This document shows positions 7,920-15,426 of a DNA stretch of 32,779 bases, in pieces. The DNA lies in contig JAURVI010000020.1 of the NCBI GenBank assembly GCA_030655515.1, positions 107,597 to 140,375 on the forward strand, in the 5' to 3' direction. Source of the DNA: Polaromonas sp. Lineage in GTDB: Bacteria; Pseudomonadota; Gammaproteobacteria; Burkholderiales; Burkholderiaceae_C. The notes under the pieces are model-generated. The model worked only from the letters and a program-made list of their open reading frames with translations. It made no database searches and was not told the DNA's origin. Position 1 is the stretch's first letter, and each line of letters opens with the position of its first letter. The position numbers and the translations under genes were made by a program.

Positions 7920-8735
7920 CTACGCTGCTGCCTGCTCAGGAAGACCGGACAGTGCCGATTCCGGCGCACCGAAGGCGGTCCAGCCGCCGTCCACCGGCAG
8001 CACGGCGCCGGTGATGTAGCTGGCCCGGCGGGAGACCAGAAAAGCAATGACTTCGGCAATCTCGCCCGGCTCGGCCATGCGGCCCATCGGCGTGCGGTGG
8101 GCGATGCCCTCGGCATCCAGCGCCCCTTGGCGTTCGAGCCCGGCGATCAGCGCCGTGCGCACATAGCCCGGGGCCACGGCGTTGACGCGAATGCCCGCCC
8201 GCGCCCATTCGCTGGCCATGGCGCGCGTCATGCCCAGCACACCGGCTTTTGCAGCGCTGTAGGCATTGCGCCCGGGCAGGCCGGTGGTGCTGGCAATCGA
8301 GCCGAGATTGACGATGGCGCCACGTCCGTGGCCCGTCGCCGGCTGCGCCCGCAGCATCACCCTGGCGACCGCCTGGCTCATCAGGAAGGTGCCACGCAGA
8401 TGCACGGCCAGTACACGGTCAAATGCTTCAACATTTTGTTCCACCGTGGGGCCAGTCTGGTCGCCGATGCCGGCGTTGTTGACCAGTGCGTCGATACGAC
8501 CAAACCGGGCCGCCACGGCCGCGACGGCCGCTTGCACACTCGCTTCTGATGTTACATCGCAGGCCAGGCCGAGATGCTGGCGTCCCAGTTCAGTGGCGCG
8601 CGCCTGAACCGCTTCGCTACGCACATCCAATAGCGCCACGCGATAGCCGTCCATGGCAAGCCTCTGGGCGGTGGCCCAGCCAATGCCATCGGCTGCACCG
8701 GTGACGATGGCCACGGACTCAATCCGTTTTTGCAT
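7920..8735 (-). CDS. Classical short-chain dehydrogenase/reductase (SDR)
   Basis: This 271-residue Rossmann-fold oxidoreductase has the cofactor motif TGAADGIG (12-19), NNAG (86-89), catalytic Ser in the NLGSIAST stretch, and Y159/K163 in YSAAK. D37 after the second strand (LLDVRS) favours NAD(H) over NADP(H). The C-terminus ITGAVLPVDGGW is typical, followed by an extra ~18-residue tail. GGAGG lies 7 bases before ATG 8735. As first gene of the liv-type operon it may oxidise or reduce the imported compound or a derivative (inference). The substrate is unknown. Confidence 0.87.
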   Translation of the reverse strand: MQKRIESVAIVTGAADGIGWATAQRLAMDGYRVALLDVRSEAVQARATELGRQHLGLACDVTSEASVQAAVAAVAARFGRIDALVNNAGIGDQTGPTVEQNVEAFDRVLAVHLRGTFLMSQAVARVMLRAQPATGHGRGAIVNLGSIASTTGLPGRNAYSAAKAGVLGMTRAMASEWARAGIRVNAVAPGYVRTALIAGLERQGALDAEGIAHRTPMGRMAEPGEIAEVIAFLVSRRASYITGAVLPVDGGWTAFGAPESALSGLPEQAAA

Positions 8736-8975
8736 GGTGGTTCCTCCATCGGGTCAAGCGCAGGCGCGCCGTGCAGCCTTGCGTCAATGTGTGCTGGATT
8801 CTGATTCGTCAAGCGCCAAAATCACGCGACGAATCGGGCCGGAAACCGCACATTTCATGCGCAGCCAGATCGGTGTTTTCCCTAAGTCCCCGTCCAGACC
8901 ACGACGTGCCGGGTAGCCAGGCAGCCCAACACCCGGTCCAGGTCAACGGCGATGCCAGGGCCTATTGAAAGTTCC
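8736..8975. promoter_or_regulatory. Upstream region of the SDR-liv operon
   Basis: No gene is recognisable. The promoter of the leftward operon should lie here. An inverted repeat, GATTCGTC at 8803-8810 and GACGAATC at 8828-8835 with a 17-base spacer, lies ~70-100 bases upstream of the SDR start and could be an operator, but no regulator gene is adjacent. Confidence 0.35.
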
Positions 8976-9127
8976 GTCATTCATGACATCGCGCAACCCT
9001 GCCGGCGGCCACCGCAGCCCTGAAGAAAGCCGGCATGGCGCCCCGTCGCTGCGCATCGGCATGCATGCCCTGTTTGACGCCGGCGCACTGCAACAGTTGC
9101 GCGCCGCAGGCGTGACGACGCGCGTGC
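8976..9127 (+). pseudogene. Ribose-phosphate pyrophosphokinase-like gene, frame-broken 3' remnant
   Basis: Three short stretches in successive frames together resemble one PRPP-synthetase C-terminal half: VIHDIAQ near 8979 (compare the PRPP-binding loop VDDI..TG), LPAATAALKKAGMAP near 9000-9042, and SLRIGMHALFDAGALQQLRAAGVTTRV from 9046 (compare THALF..A..RL..AGV..V.T). The frame changes mean it cannot be translated as one protein. The remnant runs up to the stop codon of the convergent OsmC gene. PRPP-synthetase paralogues commonly accompany usp/stress islands in this group of bacteria, so it may be a lost member of this island. The call rests on motif recall, not alignment. Confidence 0.45.
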
Positions 9128-9574
9128 TCACTTCATCTGAGCGCCGGTCGCGTCATGCACCACCACCTCGATGGGAATCCCTTGTCCCACGCTTTGGGTA
9201 ACGGTGCAAAACTGCTCGAACTGGTCGAGCACGCGATCAAGGTGTTGCAACTGGTCAGCGGGCACGCCCAGGGTCAACACGGCCTTGATTTGAAGTACCC
9301 GCATCCGCCCTTCGGGATTGCGGCCCACGTCGGCCCGCACCTCGCAGCGCAAAGGCTCGGGACTTTGCTTGAACTTGCGCAGGGCGAACAGCAAGGAGTC
9401 CGATAGACAGTTGCCCACGGCGGCGGCCAGCAACTGCACGGGGGACGGCCCTGTTCCAGCGCCCAAAGGGGGGGGCTCGTCAGCGGTCAAGGAAGGCACC
9501 TCCCCTCCAAATGCAATCTGGAAGCGGTAGTCCTGCTCTTGGGTGAGATGAACCAAAATCTGTTTTTCACTCAT
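9128..9574 (-). CDS. OsmC/Ohr-family thiol peroxidase-like protein
   Basis: This 148-residue protein has the two family cysteines, C56 in AAVGNCLSDSLL and C123 in QFCTVTQSV. In OsmC/Ohr proteins this pair reduces organic hydroperoxides, and some members also handle sulfur species. The start at 9574 (MSEKQILVHL) is preferred over a further upstream codon because AAGGA lies 7 bases before it. It follows the MBL hydrolase gene by 45 bases on the same strand, so it is probably the second gene of the leftward transcript from the BigR-type promoter. The N-terminal ~30 residues are longer than in OsmC of enterobacteria, and the glycine/proline-rich PPPLGAGTGPSP loop is normal for this subgroup. Confidence 0.85.
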   Translation of the reverse strand: MSEKQILVHLTQEQDYRFQIAFGGEVPSLTADEPPPLGAGTGPSPVQLLAAAVGNCLSDSLLFALRKFKQSPEPLRCEVRADVGRNPEGRMRVLQIKAVLTLGVPADQLQHLDRVLDQFEQFCTVTQSVGQGIPIEVVVHDATGAQMK

Positions 9575-9619
9575 TGCGTCGTCCTTCTTCAAGTCCAAGT
9601 CTGGCACAAAATCACAGCG

Positions 9620-10480
9620 TCACAGCGCGTTGATCGGAATCTTCAGGTAGGCCACCCCGTTGTCCTCCTTCGGCGGCATTTCGCCGGCACGGATGTTGAT
9701 CTGCACCGACGGCAGGATGAGCACCGGCATCTCCAGCGTGGCGTCGCGCGCGGTTCGCATCGTCACGAAGTCTTCCTCGCTCACGCCGTCGTGGACGTGG
9801 ATGTTTTCGGCCCGCTGCTCGGCCACCGTGGTTTCCCAGGCGGGCGGGCGGCCCTCGGGCGGGTAGTCGTGGCACATGAACAGGCGCGTCTCGGCCGGCA
9901 GGCTCAGCAGCTTGCGCATGGATTGATACAGGGTGTGGGCGTTGCCGCCGGGGAAGTCACAGCGCGCCGTGCCCACGTCGGGCATGAACAGGGTGTCACC
10001 CACGAACACGGCGTCGCCAATGCGGTAGGCCATGCAGGCCGGGGTGTGCCCGGGCACCGCCAGGGCCTCGGCGGTGAGCGCCCCAATGGCAAAAGTTTCT
10101 CCGTCCTGCAGCAGGTGGTCGAACTGGTGGCCGTCCGGCCGGAATTCGGGCTCCAGGTGAAAGATGCGCTTGAACACGTCCTGCACGTTGGTGATGGCCG
10201 CGCCGATGGCGATTTTTCCGCCCAATTCATTTTTCAGGTAATGCGCGGCCGACAAGTGGTCGGCATGGGCGTGGGTTTCCAGTATCCACTCGACGCGCAG
10301 GTTCTTTTCCTGCACGAACGCCATGAGCTTGTCGGCCGAGGAAGTACGGGTGCGCCCGGACTTGGGGTCATAGTCCAGCACCGAATCGATGATGGCGCAG
10401 GCCGAGCCTTCCTTTTCATAAACCACGTAGCTCACGGTCCAGGTGGCAGGGTCGAAAAAGCTTTGTACGGTGGGGGTCAT
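9620..10480 (-). CDS. blh: MBL-fold hydrolase, persulfide dioxygenase type (Blh/ETHE1-like)
   Basis: This 286-residue metallo-beta-lactamase-fold protein has the metal motif THAHADHLSAA (H70, H72, D74, H75), VPGHTP (third histidine), FVGDTLF (bridging aspartate) and MCHDYPP (last histidine). This layout matches ETHE1/Blh persulfide dioxygenases, mono-iron enzymes that oxidise glutathione persulfide to sulfite. It diverges from the BigR-type repressor gene, as in known bigR-blh loci. Here the DUF442 domain that is N-terminally fused in Xylella-type Blh is encoded separately at 11818-12162. The 5' end is placed at ATG 10480; GGAGCG lies upstream within the leader. Confidence 0.87.
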   Translation of the reverse strand: MTPTVQSFFDPATWTVSYVVYEKEGSACAIIDSVLDYDPKSGRTRTSSADKLMAFVQEKNLRVEWILETHAHADHLSAAHYLKNELGGKIAIGAAITNVQDVFKRIFHLEPEFRPDGHQFDHLLQDGETFAIGALTAEALAVPGHTPACMAYRIGDAVFVGDTLFMPDVGTARCDFPGGNAHTLYQSMRKLLSLPAETRLFMCHDYPPEGRPPAWETTVAEQRAENIHVHDGVSEEDFVTMRTARDATLEMPVLILPSVQINIRAGEMPPKEDNGVAYLKIPINAL

Positions 10481-10517
10481 GAAGAAGCGCTCCTCGGTAT
10501 ATGAATTTCAATGTTTA

Positions 10518-10554
10518 CATTCTATTGACAAACAAACTATTTGTCAATAGAATG
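10518..10554. promoter_or_regulatory. Symmetric BigR-type operator with two overlapping divergent sigma70 promoters
   Basis: CATTCTATTGACAAA (10518-10532) and its exact reverse complement TTTGTCAATAGAATG (10540-10554) flank a 7-base spacer. On the plus strand TTGACA (10525-10530) and TAGAAT (10548-10553) are 17 bases apart and face bigR. By symmetry the minus strand has TTGACA (10547-10542) and TAGAAT (10524-10519), also 17 apart, facing blh-osmC. Repressor bound to the palindrome would cover both -35 and both -10 boxes. That the ligand is BigR is inferred from position and the known family behaviour. Confidence 0.85.
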
Positions 10555-10585
10555 ATAAAAGTCTAATTCAAAGGAGCGAATCACC

Positions 10586-10918
10586 ATGCAGGCTGACACC
10601 GTGATGGACGTCGACATCCTGCGCAGCTCGGCCAGCGAGGCCAGCCGCCTGATGAAGGTGCTGTCCAATCCTGACCGGCTGCTCTTGCTGTGCCAACTGG
10701 CCCAAGGCGAGAAGCGGGTGGGCGAACTGGAAGCGCTGGTCGGTATCATGCAACCCACGCTGTCGCAGCAACTGGGCGTGCTGCGTGACGAAGGCCTTGT
10801 CAGCACACGCCGTGAAGGCAAGAACATCCATTACCGCATCGACAGCCCCAGGGCGCTGGCCGTGATGAATGTGTTGTACGAACAATTTTGTGACGACCCC
10901 AAGGAGAAAACACTGTGA
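10586..10918 (+). CDS. bigR: ArsR/SmtB-family persulfide-sensing repressor BigR/SqrR type
   Basis: This 110-residue winged-helix regulator has recognition helix MQPTLSQQLGVLRDEGLV and wing TRREGKNIHYRI. It has only two cysteines, C36 (LLLLCQLAQGE) and C102 (YEQFC). They are 66 residues apart, the same spacing as the redox pair of SqrR (C41/C107) and BigR (C42/C108), which forms a polysulfide or disulfide link and releases DNA. Metal-binding ArsR motifs (CxCxxC) are absent. AAGGAG lies 9 bases before the ATG. The adjacent persulfide-oxidising and sulfur-transport genes support the role. It probably represses its own operon and the divergent blh-osmC transcript. Confidence 0.88.
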   Translation: MQADTVMDVDILRSSASEASRLMKVLSNPDRLLLLCQLAQGEKRVGELEALVGIMQPTLSQQLGVLRDEGLVSTRREGKNIHYRIDSPRALAVMNVLYEQFCDDPKEKTL

Positions 10919-11349
10919 TGATCGACTGGAATAATTTCACGCCCTGGGCCTCGCTGTCCGGTGGCGTCCTGCTGGGCCTGGCCTCGGCACTGTTCATTCT
11001 GGTGAACGGGCGCATTCTGGGCATCAGCGGCATCATCGGCGGCCTGTTCCGCCCGAAATCGGGCGACGTGGGCTGGCGCCTGTCGTTCATGCTGGGCCTG
11101 CTGGCTGCACCGCTGCTCCATACCCTGGTGGCAGGGCCGACCGCGGCGCGCATTGACGCGGGCTGGGTCACCGTGGTCATTGCCGGCCTGCTGGTGGGCG
11201 TGGGCACGCGCTACGGTGCCGGCTGCACCAGCGGCCACGGGGTCTGCGGCCTGTCGCGCCTGTCACCCCGCTCGCTGGTGGCCACACTGGCCTTCATGGG
11301 CGCGGGCTTTCTCACCGTCTTCCTGGCGCGCCACGCGCTGGGCTCGTGA
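10918..11349 (+). CDS. YeeE/YedE-family sulfur-compound transporter, first half
   Basis: This 143-residue membrane protein has about four hydrophobic segments and the YeeE/YedE signature GAGCTSGHGVCGLSRLSPRS (C103, C110). In the full-length thiosulfate importer YeeE/TsuA, conserved cysteines of this kind relay the substrate. ATG 10918 overlaps the bigR stop (TGATG). GTG 10915 is an equally possible start with closer AGGAG spacing. The protein is half the length of YeeE and should pair with the next gene product. Direction and substrate (thiosulfate, persulfide or similar) are inferred. Confidence 0.85.
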   Translation: MIDWNNFTPWASLSGGVLLGLASALFILVNGRILGISGIIGGLFRPKSGDVGWRLSFMLGLLAAPLLHTLVAGPTAARIDAGWVTVVIAGLLVGVGTRYGAGCTSGHGVCGLSRLSPRSLVATLAFMGAGFLTVFLARHALGS

Positions 11350-11372
11350 ATTGACTGAAAAAGGAAAATCCT

Positions 11373-11816
11373 ATGCAACACCGCATTTCTGAATTCCTGG
11401 TCGGCCTGATTTTCGGCATCGGCCTGATCCTCTCCGGCATGACCGACCCCGGCAAGGTGATCGGCTTCCTGGACCTGTTCGGCGCCTGGGATCCCTCGCT
11501 GGCCCTGGTCATGGGCGGCGCCATCGCCGTCGGCGTGTTCGCGTTCGCGCTGGCGAAAAAGCGCACCGCCACCTTCCTGGGCGGTGCGCTGCACCTGCCC
11601 AATTCGAACGACATCGACAAACGTCTGCTGCTGGGCAGCCTGTTGTTCGGCGCAGGCTGGGGACTGGCGGGCTTTTGCCCCGGCCCGGCCATCGTCTCGC
11701 TGGGGGCGGGCCAGCCCAAGGCCGCCGTGTTCGTACTGGCCATGCTGGCGGGCATGCTGCTGTTCGAACTGGCCGAACGCCGCTCACAACAGATTGGCGC
11801 ACATGGGAAACGCTGA
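11373..11816 (+). CDS. YeeE/YedE-family sulfur-compound transporter, second half
   Basis: This 147-residue membrane protein is homologous in kind to the preceding one (DUF6691-type half). It has GIGLILSGMTDPGKVIGFLD near the N-terminus and GWGLAGFCPGPAIVSLGAG (C102) at the start of a later helix. The two half-genes, 23 bases apart, are the split form of one YeeE channel common in bigR operons. GAAAAAGGAAA provides a ribosome-binding site before ATG 11373. Confidence 0.87.
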   Translation: MQHRISEFLVGLIFGIGLILSGMTDPGKVIGFLDLFGAWDPSLALVMGGAIAVGVFAFALAKKRTATFLGGALHLPNSNDIDKRLLLGSLLFGAGWGLAGFCPGPAIVSLGAGQPKAAVFVLAMLAGMLLFELAERRSQQIGAHGKR

Positions 11817-11817
11817 C

Positions 11818-12162
11818 ATGAACGCCTCGACCCGCTACCTGAACGCAACGCTCGCCGTCGCCGGGCAACTCACCGTCGATGACATCCCCGGTGTCGCCGC
11901 CCAGGGTTTCGCGACCCTGATCAACAATCGCCCGGACGGCGAGGGTGGCAGCGCCCAGGCGCTGAGCCGCGACATCGAACAGGCGGCGCGGGCGGCCGGC
12001 CTGCACTACGTGTATCTGCCCGTGATCGCGGGCGCCATCACACCGGCCCAGGCGCTGGCCATGCGGGAAGCGCTGGCCACCGCGCCTGCACCCGTGCTGG
12101 CCTTCTGCCGCTCGGGGACACGCTCGGCCCAGCTTTACGCGCTGGCCCAGGCAGCCGGATGA
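11818..12162 (+). CDS. DUF442 (TIGR01244) sulfurtransferase/phosphatase-like protein
   Basis: This 114-residue protein with a rhodanese/dual-specificity-phosphatase-like fold opens VAGQLTVDDIP and carries the catalytic loop FCRSGTRS (C97). In Xylella-type Blh this domain is fused to the persulfide dioxygenase and transfers sulfane sulfur. Here it stands alone, one base after the upstream stop, in the same operon as bigR. ATG 11818 is chosen; an in-frame ATG four codons upstream would overlap the transporter gene. A cytoplasmic role passing sulfur between thiols is inferred. Confidence 0.83.
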   Translation: MNASTRYLNATLAVAGQLTVDDIPGVAAQGFATLINNRPDGEGGSAQALSRDIEQAARAAGLHYVYLPVIAGAITPAQALAMREALATAPAPVLAFCRSGTRSAQLYALAQAAG

Positions 12163-12225
12163 AGCCCGGCGCGAGGGGGCAGCTCCATCCCAACATCCAT
12201 CGCCCATGACAAAAACCCCTTCTTC

Positions 12226-13953
12226 ATGATCTGGTTACCCCACTGGCTTCGCACCTACCGGCCGGCATGGCTGGCGGGTGACTTCACCGCCGGCGTCATC
12301 GTCACGGTGATGCTCATTCCGCAGAGCCTCGCGTACGCACTGCTGGCCGGGCTGCCGCCCGAGGTCGGACTGTACGCCAGCATCCTGCCCATCGTGGCCT
12401 ACGCCTTGCTCGGCTCGAGCATGACGCTGGCAGTCGGTCCGGTGGCCGTTGCTTCGCTCATGACCGCCAGCGCCTTGCAGCCCCTGGCCGCCGCCGGATC
12501 GGCCGAATACGTGGCCCTGGCAATCCAGTTGTCGCTGATCTCGGGCGCCATGCTGCTGGCTTTCGGCGCCTTGCGCCTGGGTTTCCTGGCCTATTTCCTG
12601 AGCCATCCGGTCATCAGCGGCTTCATCACCGGCTCCGCGGTGCTGATCGCCGTGGGCCAGCTCAAATACATCCTGGGCGTCAAGGTGGCCGGCTCGGACG
12701 TGCTGGAGACCCTGGCCGGCTTGGTCAAAGCCCTGCCGCAGACCCAGCCGGCCACCCTGGTCATCGGTGTGGCCAGCCTGCTTTTCCTGCTGCTGGCCCG
12801 CCGCTACCTGGCCCCGGTGCTGACGCGGCTGGGCATGCCGGCCAAGGCCGCCGAGCTGATGGCCAAGCTGGCGCCCATGGTGGCTGTGATCGCCTCCACC
12901 GCCGTGGTGGCCGCGCTCAAGCTCAATGAAACCGCCGGTGTCAGCGTGGTGGGTAATATCCCGCAAGGATTGCCGCAACTGGCCTTGTCCCTGCCCGGCA
13001 TGAGCACGCTGGGGCAGCTCTGGCTACCGGCGCTGCTGATCACGCTGGTCGGCTTCGTCGAGAGCGTGTCAGTGGCCCAGTCGCTGGCGCTCAAGCGCCA
13101 GCAGCGCATTGAGCCGAACCGCGAGCTGCTGGGTCTGGGTGCCGCCAACGTCGCCAGTGCGCTGTCCGGCGGCTACCCGGTGACCGGCGGTTTCGCGCGT
13201 TCGGTGGTGAACTTCGCCGCAGGCGCCCATACGCCGCTGGCGGGGGTGATTTCGGCCGGGCTGATGGCGCTGGTGATCGCCGCCCTGACCGGCCTGTTCT
13301 ACTTCCTGCCACACGCCGTGCTGGCGGCCACCATCATCGTGGCGGTGACTTCGCTGATTGACCTGCGGACACTCAGGGAAGCCTGGCACTATGACCGCGC
13401 CGACGCGCTATCACTGGTGGCTACGGCGCTGGGCGTGGTGGCGCTGGGCGTGGAAGCCGGCATTCTGATGGGCGTCGCGCTGTCGCTGGCGGTGCTGGTC
13501 TGGCGCAGCAGCCACCCGCACATGGCGGTGGTCGGGCGGGTGCCGGGCACCGAGCACTTTCGCAACGTCGAGCGGCACGCGGTGCAGACCGTCCCCGGCC
13601 TGCTGGCCCTGCGCGTCGATGAGAGCCTGTTTTTTGCCAACGCCACTGTCGTGGAAGACAGGATCGAGACGCTGCTGGCCCGGGACCCGTCGGTGCGGCG
13701 GGTGCTGCTGATTTGCTCGGCCGTCAACCAGATTGATGCCACCGCCCTGGGCGTGCTGACCGAGCTCGAACGCAGCCTGACAGCCAGGGGCATCGAGTTC
13801 ACGCTGGCCGAGGTCAAGGGCCCGGTGATGGACCGGCTGCGCTCGACCGAGCTGGGGCGGCGTCTGCAGGGTAAGGTGTTTTTGAGCGTGCATGAGGGTT
13901 TTGAGCACGCGGCGGCGGGTGCGGGGGGCGAAGCAGTGGCCGTGGCCGCCTGA
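12226..13953 (+). CDS. SulP-family anion permease with STAS domain
   Basis: This 575-residue protein has a SulP transmembrane domain (residues ~10-400; VTVMLIPQSLAYALLAGLPP, then GLYASILPIVAYALLGSS, both family hallmarks) and a cytoplasmic STAS domain (~440-550). Members carry sulfate, bicarbonate or other anions. Following the bigR sulfur genes by 63 bases on the same strand, it could export sulfite/sulfate made by persulfide oxidation or import sulfate (inference). ATG 12226 gives the usual N-terminus but lacks a strong ribosome-binding site. A 7-codon frame beginning at 12206 ends across it and may couple translation. Confidence 0.87.
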   Translation: MIWLPHWLRTYRPAWLAGDFTAGVIVTVMLIPQSLAYALLAGLPPEVGLYASILPIVAYALLGSSMTLAVGPVAVASLMTASALQPLAAAGSAEYVALAIQLSLISGAMLLAFGALRLGFLAYFLSHPVISGFITGSAVLIAVGQLKYILGVKVAGSDVLETLAGLVKALPQTQPATLVIGVASLLFLLLARRYLAPVLTRLGMPAKAAELMAKLAPMVAVIASTAVVAALKLNETAGVSVVGNIPQGLPQLALSLPGMSTLGQLWLPALLITLVGFVESVSVAQSLALKRQQRIEPNRELLGLGAANVASALSGGYPVTGGFARSVVNFAAGAHTPLAGVISAGLMALVIAALTGLFYFLPHAVLAATIIVAVTSLIDLRTLREAWHYDRADALSLVATALGVVALGVEAGILMGVALSLAVLVWRSSHPHMAVVGRVPGTEHFRNVERHAVQTVPGLLALRVDESLFFANATVVEDRIETLLARDPSVRRVLLICSAVNQIDATALGVLTELERSLTARGIEFTLAEVKGPVMDRLRSTELGRRLQGKVFLSVHEGFEHAAAGAGGEAVAVAA

Positions 13954-14105
13954 GTGAGCGTGCAGCCCGACGCACTCACGGAGACACCCGCGCGTCCGCC
14001 AATTGCGCCGGATCAAGTCCGTTTGCGCAATCTGGTTAAAAATGCGGTCTTCATACCTGCGGAATCCTTCTCCTGGACCCTCTGTCTGATTTCATCCTGT
14101 CCGCT

Positions 14106-15362
14106 GTGCCGGCGCTGGCCGCAGCACTGGCCGCCGGCGCCCTGATCGGCCTCGAACGCGGCTGGCGCGAGCGCGAGCGCGCGGAAGGAAGCCGGGTCGC
14201 GGGGCTGCGGACGTTCGCGCTGTTCGGCCTGTTGGGCGGCGTGCTCGGCGTCCTGAGCGACACCCTGGGCCCCTGGCCATTGGCCGCCGGACTCGCCGGG
14301 CTGTCCCTCCTCGCCACGGTGTCCTATCGCGAAAATGTTCGGACCCATGGCAGCTTGAGCGCAACCACCGCGGTCGCCGCGCTACTGACGTACTCGCTCG
14401 GCGCGCTGGCCGGCATCGGCCAGGCCGCTATCGCGGTCGGTGCGGCGGTCATCGTCGCGATGCTGCTCGATCTCAAGCCCACGCTGCACCGCTGGCTGCG
14501 ATTGATGGAGCACCGCGAACTCAGCGCGGCGCTACAACTGCTCGTGCTGTCGGCCGTCATCCTGCCGCTGCTGCCGGATGCCGGCTACGGCCCCTACGGC
14601 GCGCTGAACCCTTATCGTCTGTGGTGGGCGGTCATCCTGATCGCCAGCATGTCTCTGTGCGGTCACATCGCGATGCGGTTCACCGGTCCCCAGCGCGGGA
14701 TATTCTGGACCGGCTTGCTCGGGGGACTCGCCTCCTCGACCGCAGCCACGCTCACGCTCGCCAGGCGTACCCGTGCGGAACCGGGGCTCACCGATGCCGC
14801 GGTGGCCGGCACCTTGGCCGCTTGCGGAATGATGTTCCTGCGCATGACGGTGATCGTATTTTCGCTTCAACCCGGGCTCGGTCGACCGCTGGGCGTTCCC
14901 ATGGTGGCCGCGGGCATTGCGCTTCTCGGCCTGGGCGCATGGCAGTGGAAGCGGCGCCGGTCTGGCGATGTCGCGTCTGGCGTCGATCCTGTCGCACCAC
15001 CGTTCGATCTAAGCACGGCGCTTGGCTTCGGCGCGTTTCTCGGCGTGATGGCGGTGCTGACCCAGGCCAGCAAGGAATGGCTGGGCAACCCCGGCTTGTA
15101 TGCGCTGGCGGCACTGTCCGGGCTGGCCGATGTTGACGCGATCATCATCACCGTGATGCGAATGCAGGCCGCAGACAGCTTGGCGGTGGCCGCCGCCGTG
15201 TCGGCGGTGGGCATCGCTGTCGCGGCCAACATGGTGGCGAAGGCATTGATCGCGACAGTGGCCGGCGGAACGTCCCTCGGCCGCCGGGTCGCGGTCGGCT
15301 ACGGCCTTTCAATCGCGGTCGGCGCAGCGGCGGCGGCCGCCATGTTGCTTGTTCGAACCTAG
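14106..15362 (+). CDS. MgtC/SapB-DUF4010 membrane protein
   Basis: This protein of about 418 residues has some ten membrane segments. The N-terminal part is MgtC-like (AAGALIGLERGWRERERAEG, then VAGLRTFALFGLLGG). The C-terminal part is DUF4010-like (LGGLASSTAATLTLARR, GLADVDAIIITVMRM). GTG 14106 is the first start codon in frame, but about ten upstream codons (LSDFILSA) look like genuine protein, so translation may begin earlier at a non-standard codon. There is no clear ribosome-binding site. Function is unknown. It is 152 bases after the SulP gene, so it may be a separate unit. Confidence 0.75.
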   Translation: MPALAAALAAGALIGLERGWRERERAEGSRVAGLRTFALFGLLGGVLGVLSDTLGPWPLAAGLAGLSLLATVSYRENVRTHGSLSATTAVAALLTYSLGALAGIGQAAIAVGAAVIVAMLLDLKPTLHRWLRLMEHRELSAALQLLVLSAVILPLLPDAGYGPYGALNPYRLWWAVILIASMSLCGHIAMRFTGPQRGIFWTGLLGGLASSTAATLTLARRTRAEPGLTDAAVAGTLAACGMMFLRMTVIVFSLQPGLGRPLGVPMVAAGIALLGLGAWQWKRRRSGDVASGVDPVAPPFDLSTALGFGAFLGVMAVLTQASKEWLGNPGLYALAALSGLADVDAIIITVMRMQAADSLAVAAAVSAVGIAVAANMVAKALIATVAGGTSLGRRVAVGYGLSIAVGAAAAAAMLLVRT

Positions 15363-15426
15363 GTTGAACGGCCCGCCAGCGGTTCAAGGCGCCGGCATCA
15401 CCGCGCGCTGCCAGGCGCCCGATTCG

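Noticed and set aside
10586..10918. Metal-sensing ArsR/SmtB repressor (arsenic, zinc or cadmium)
   Set aside because: The metal motifs are absent; it has just two cysteines at the BigR/SqrR spacing and sulfur-oxidation neighbours.
13954..14105. Possible small gene or terminator between the SulP and MgtC-like genes
   Set aside because: Only a weak imperfect hairpin (GTGAG...CTCAC) is present, and the short ATG frame at 14042 ends after 15 codons out of frame with the next gene.
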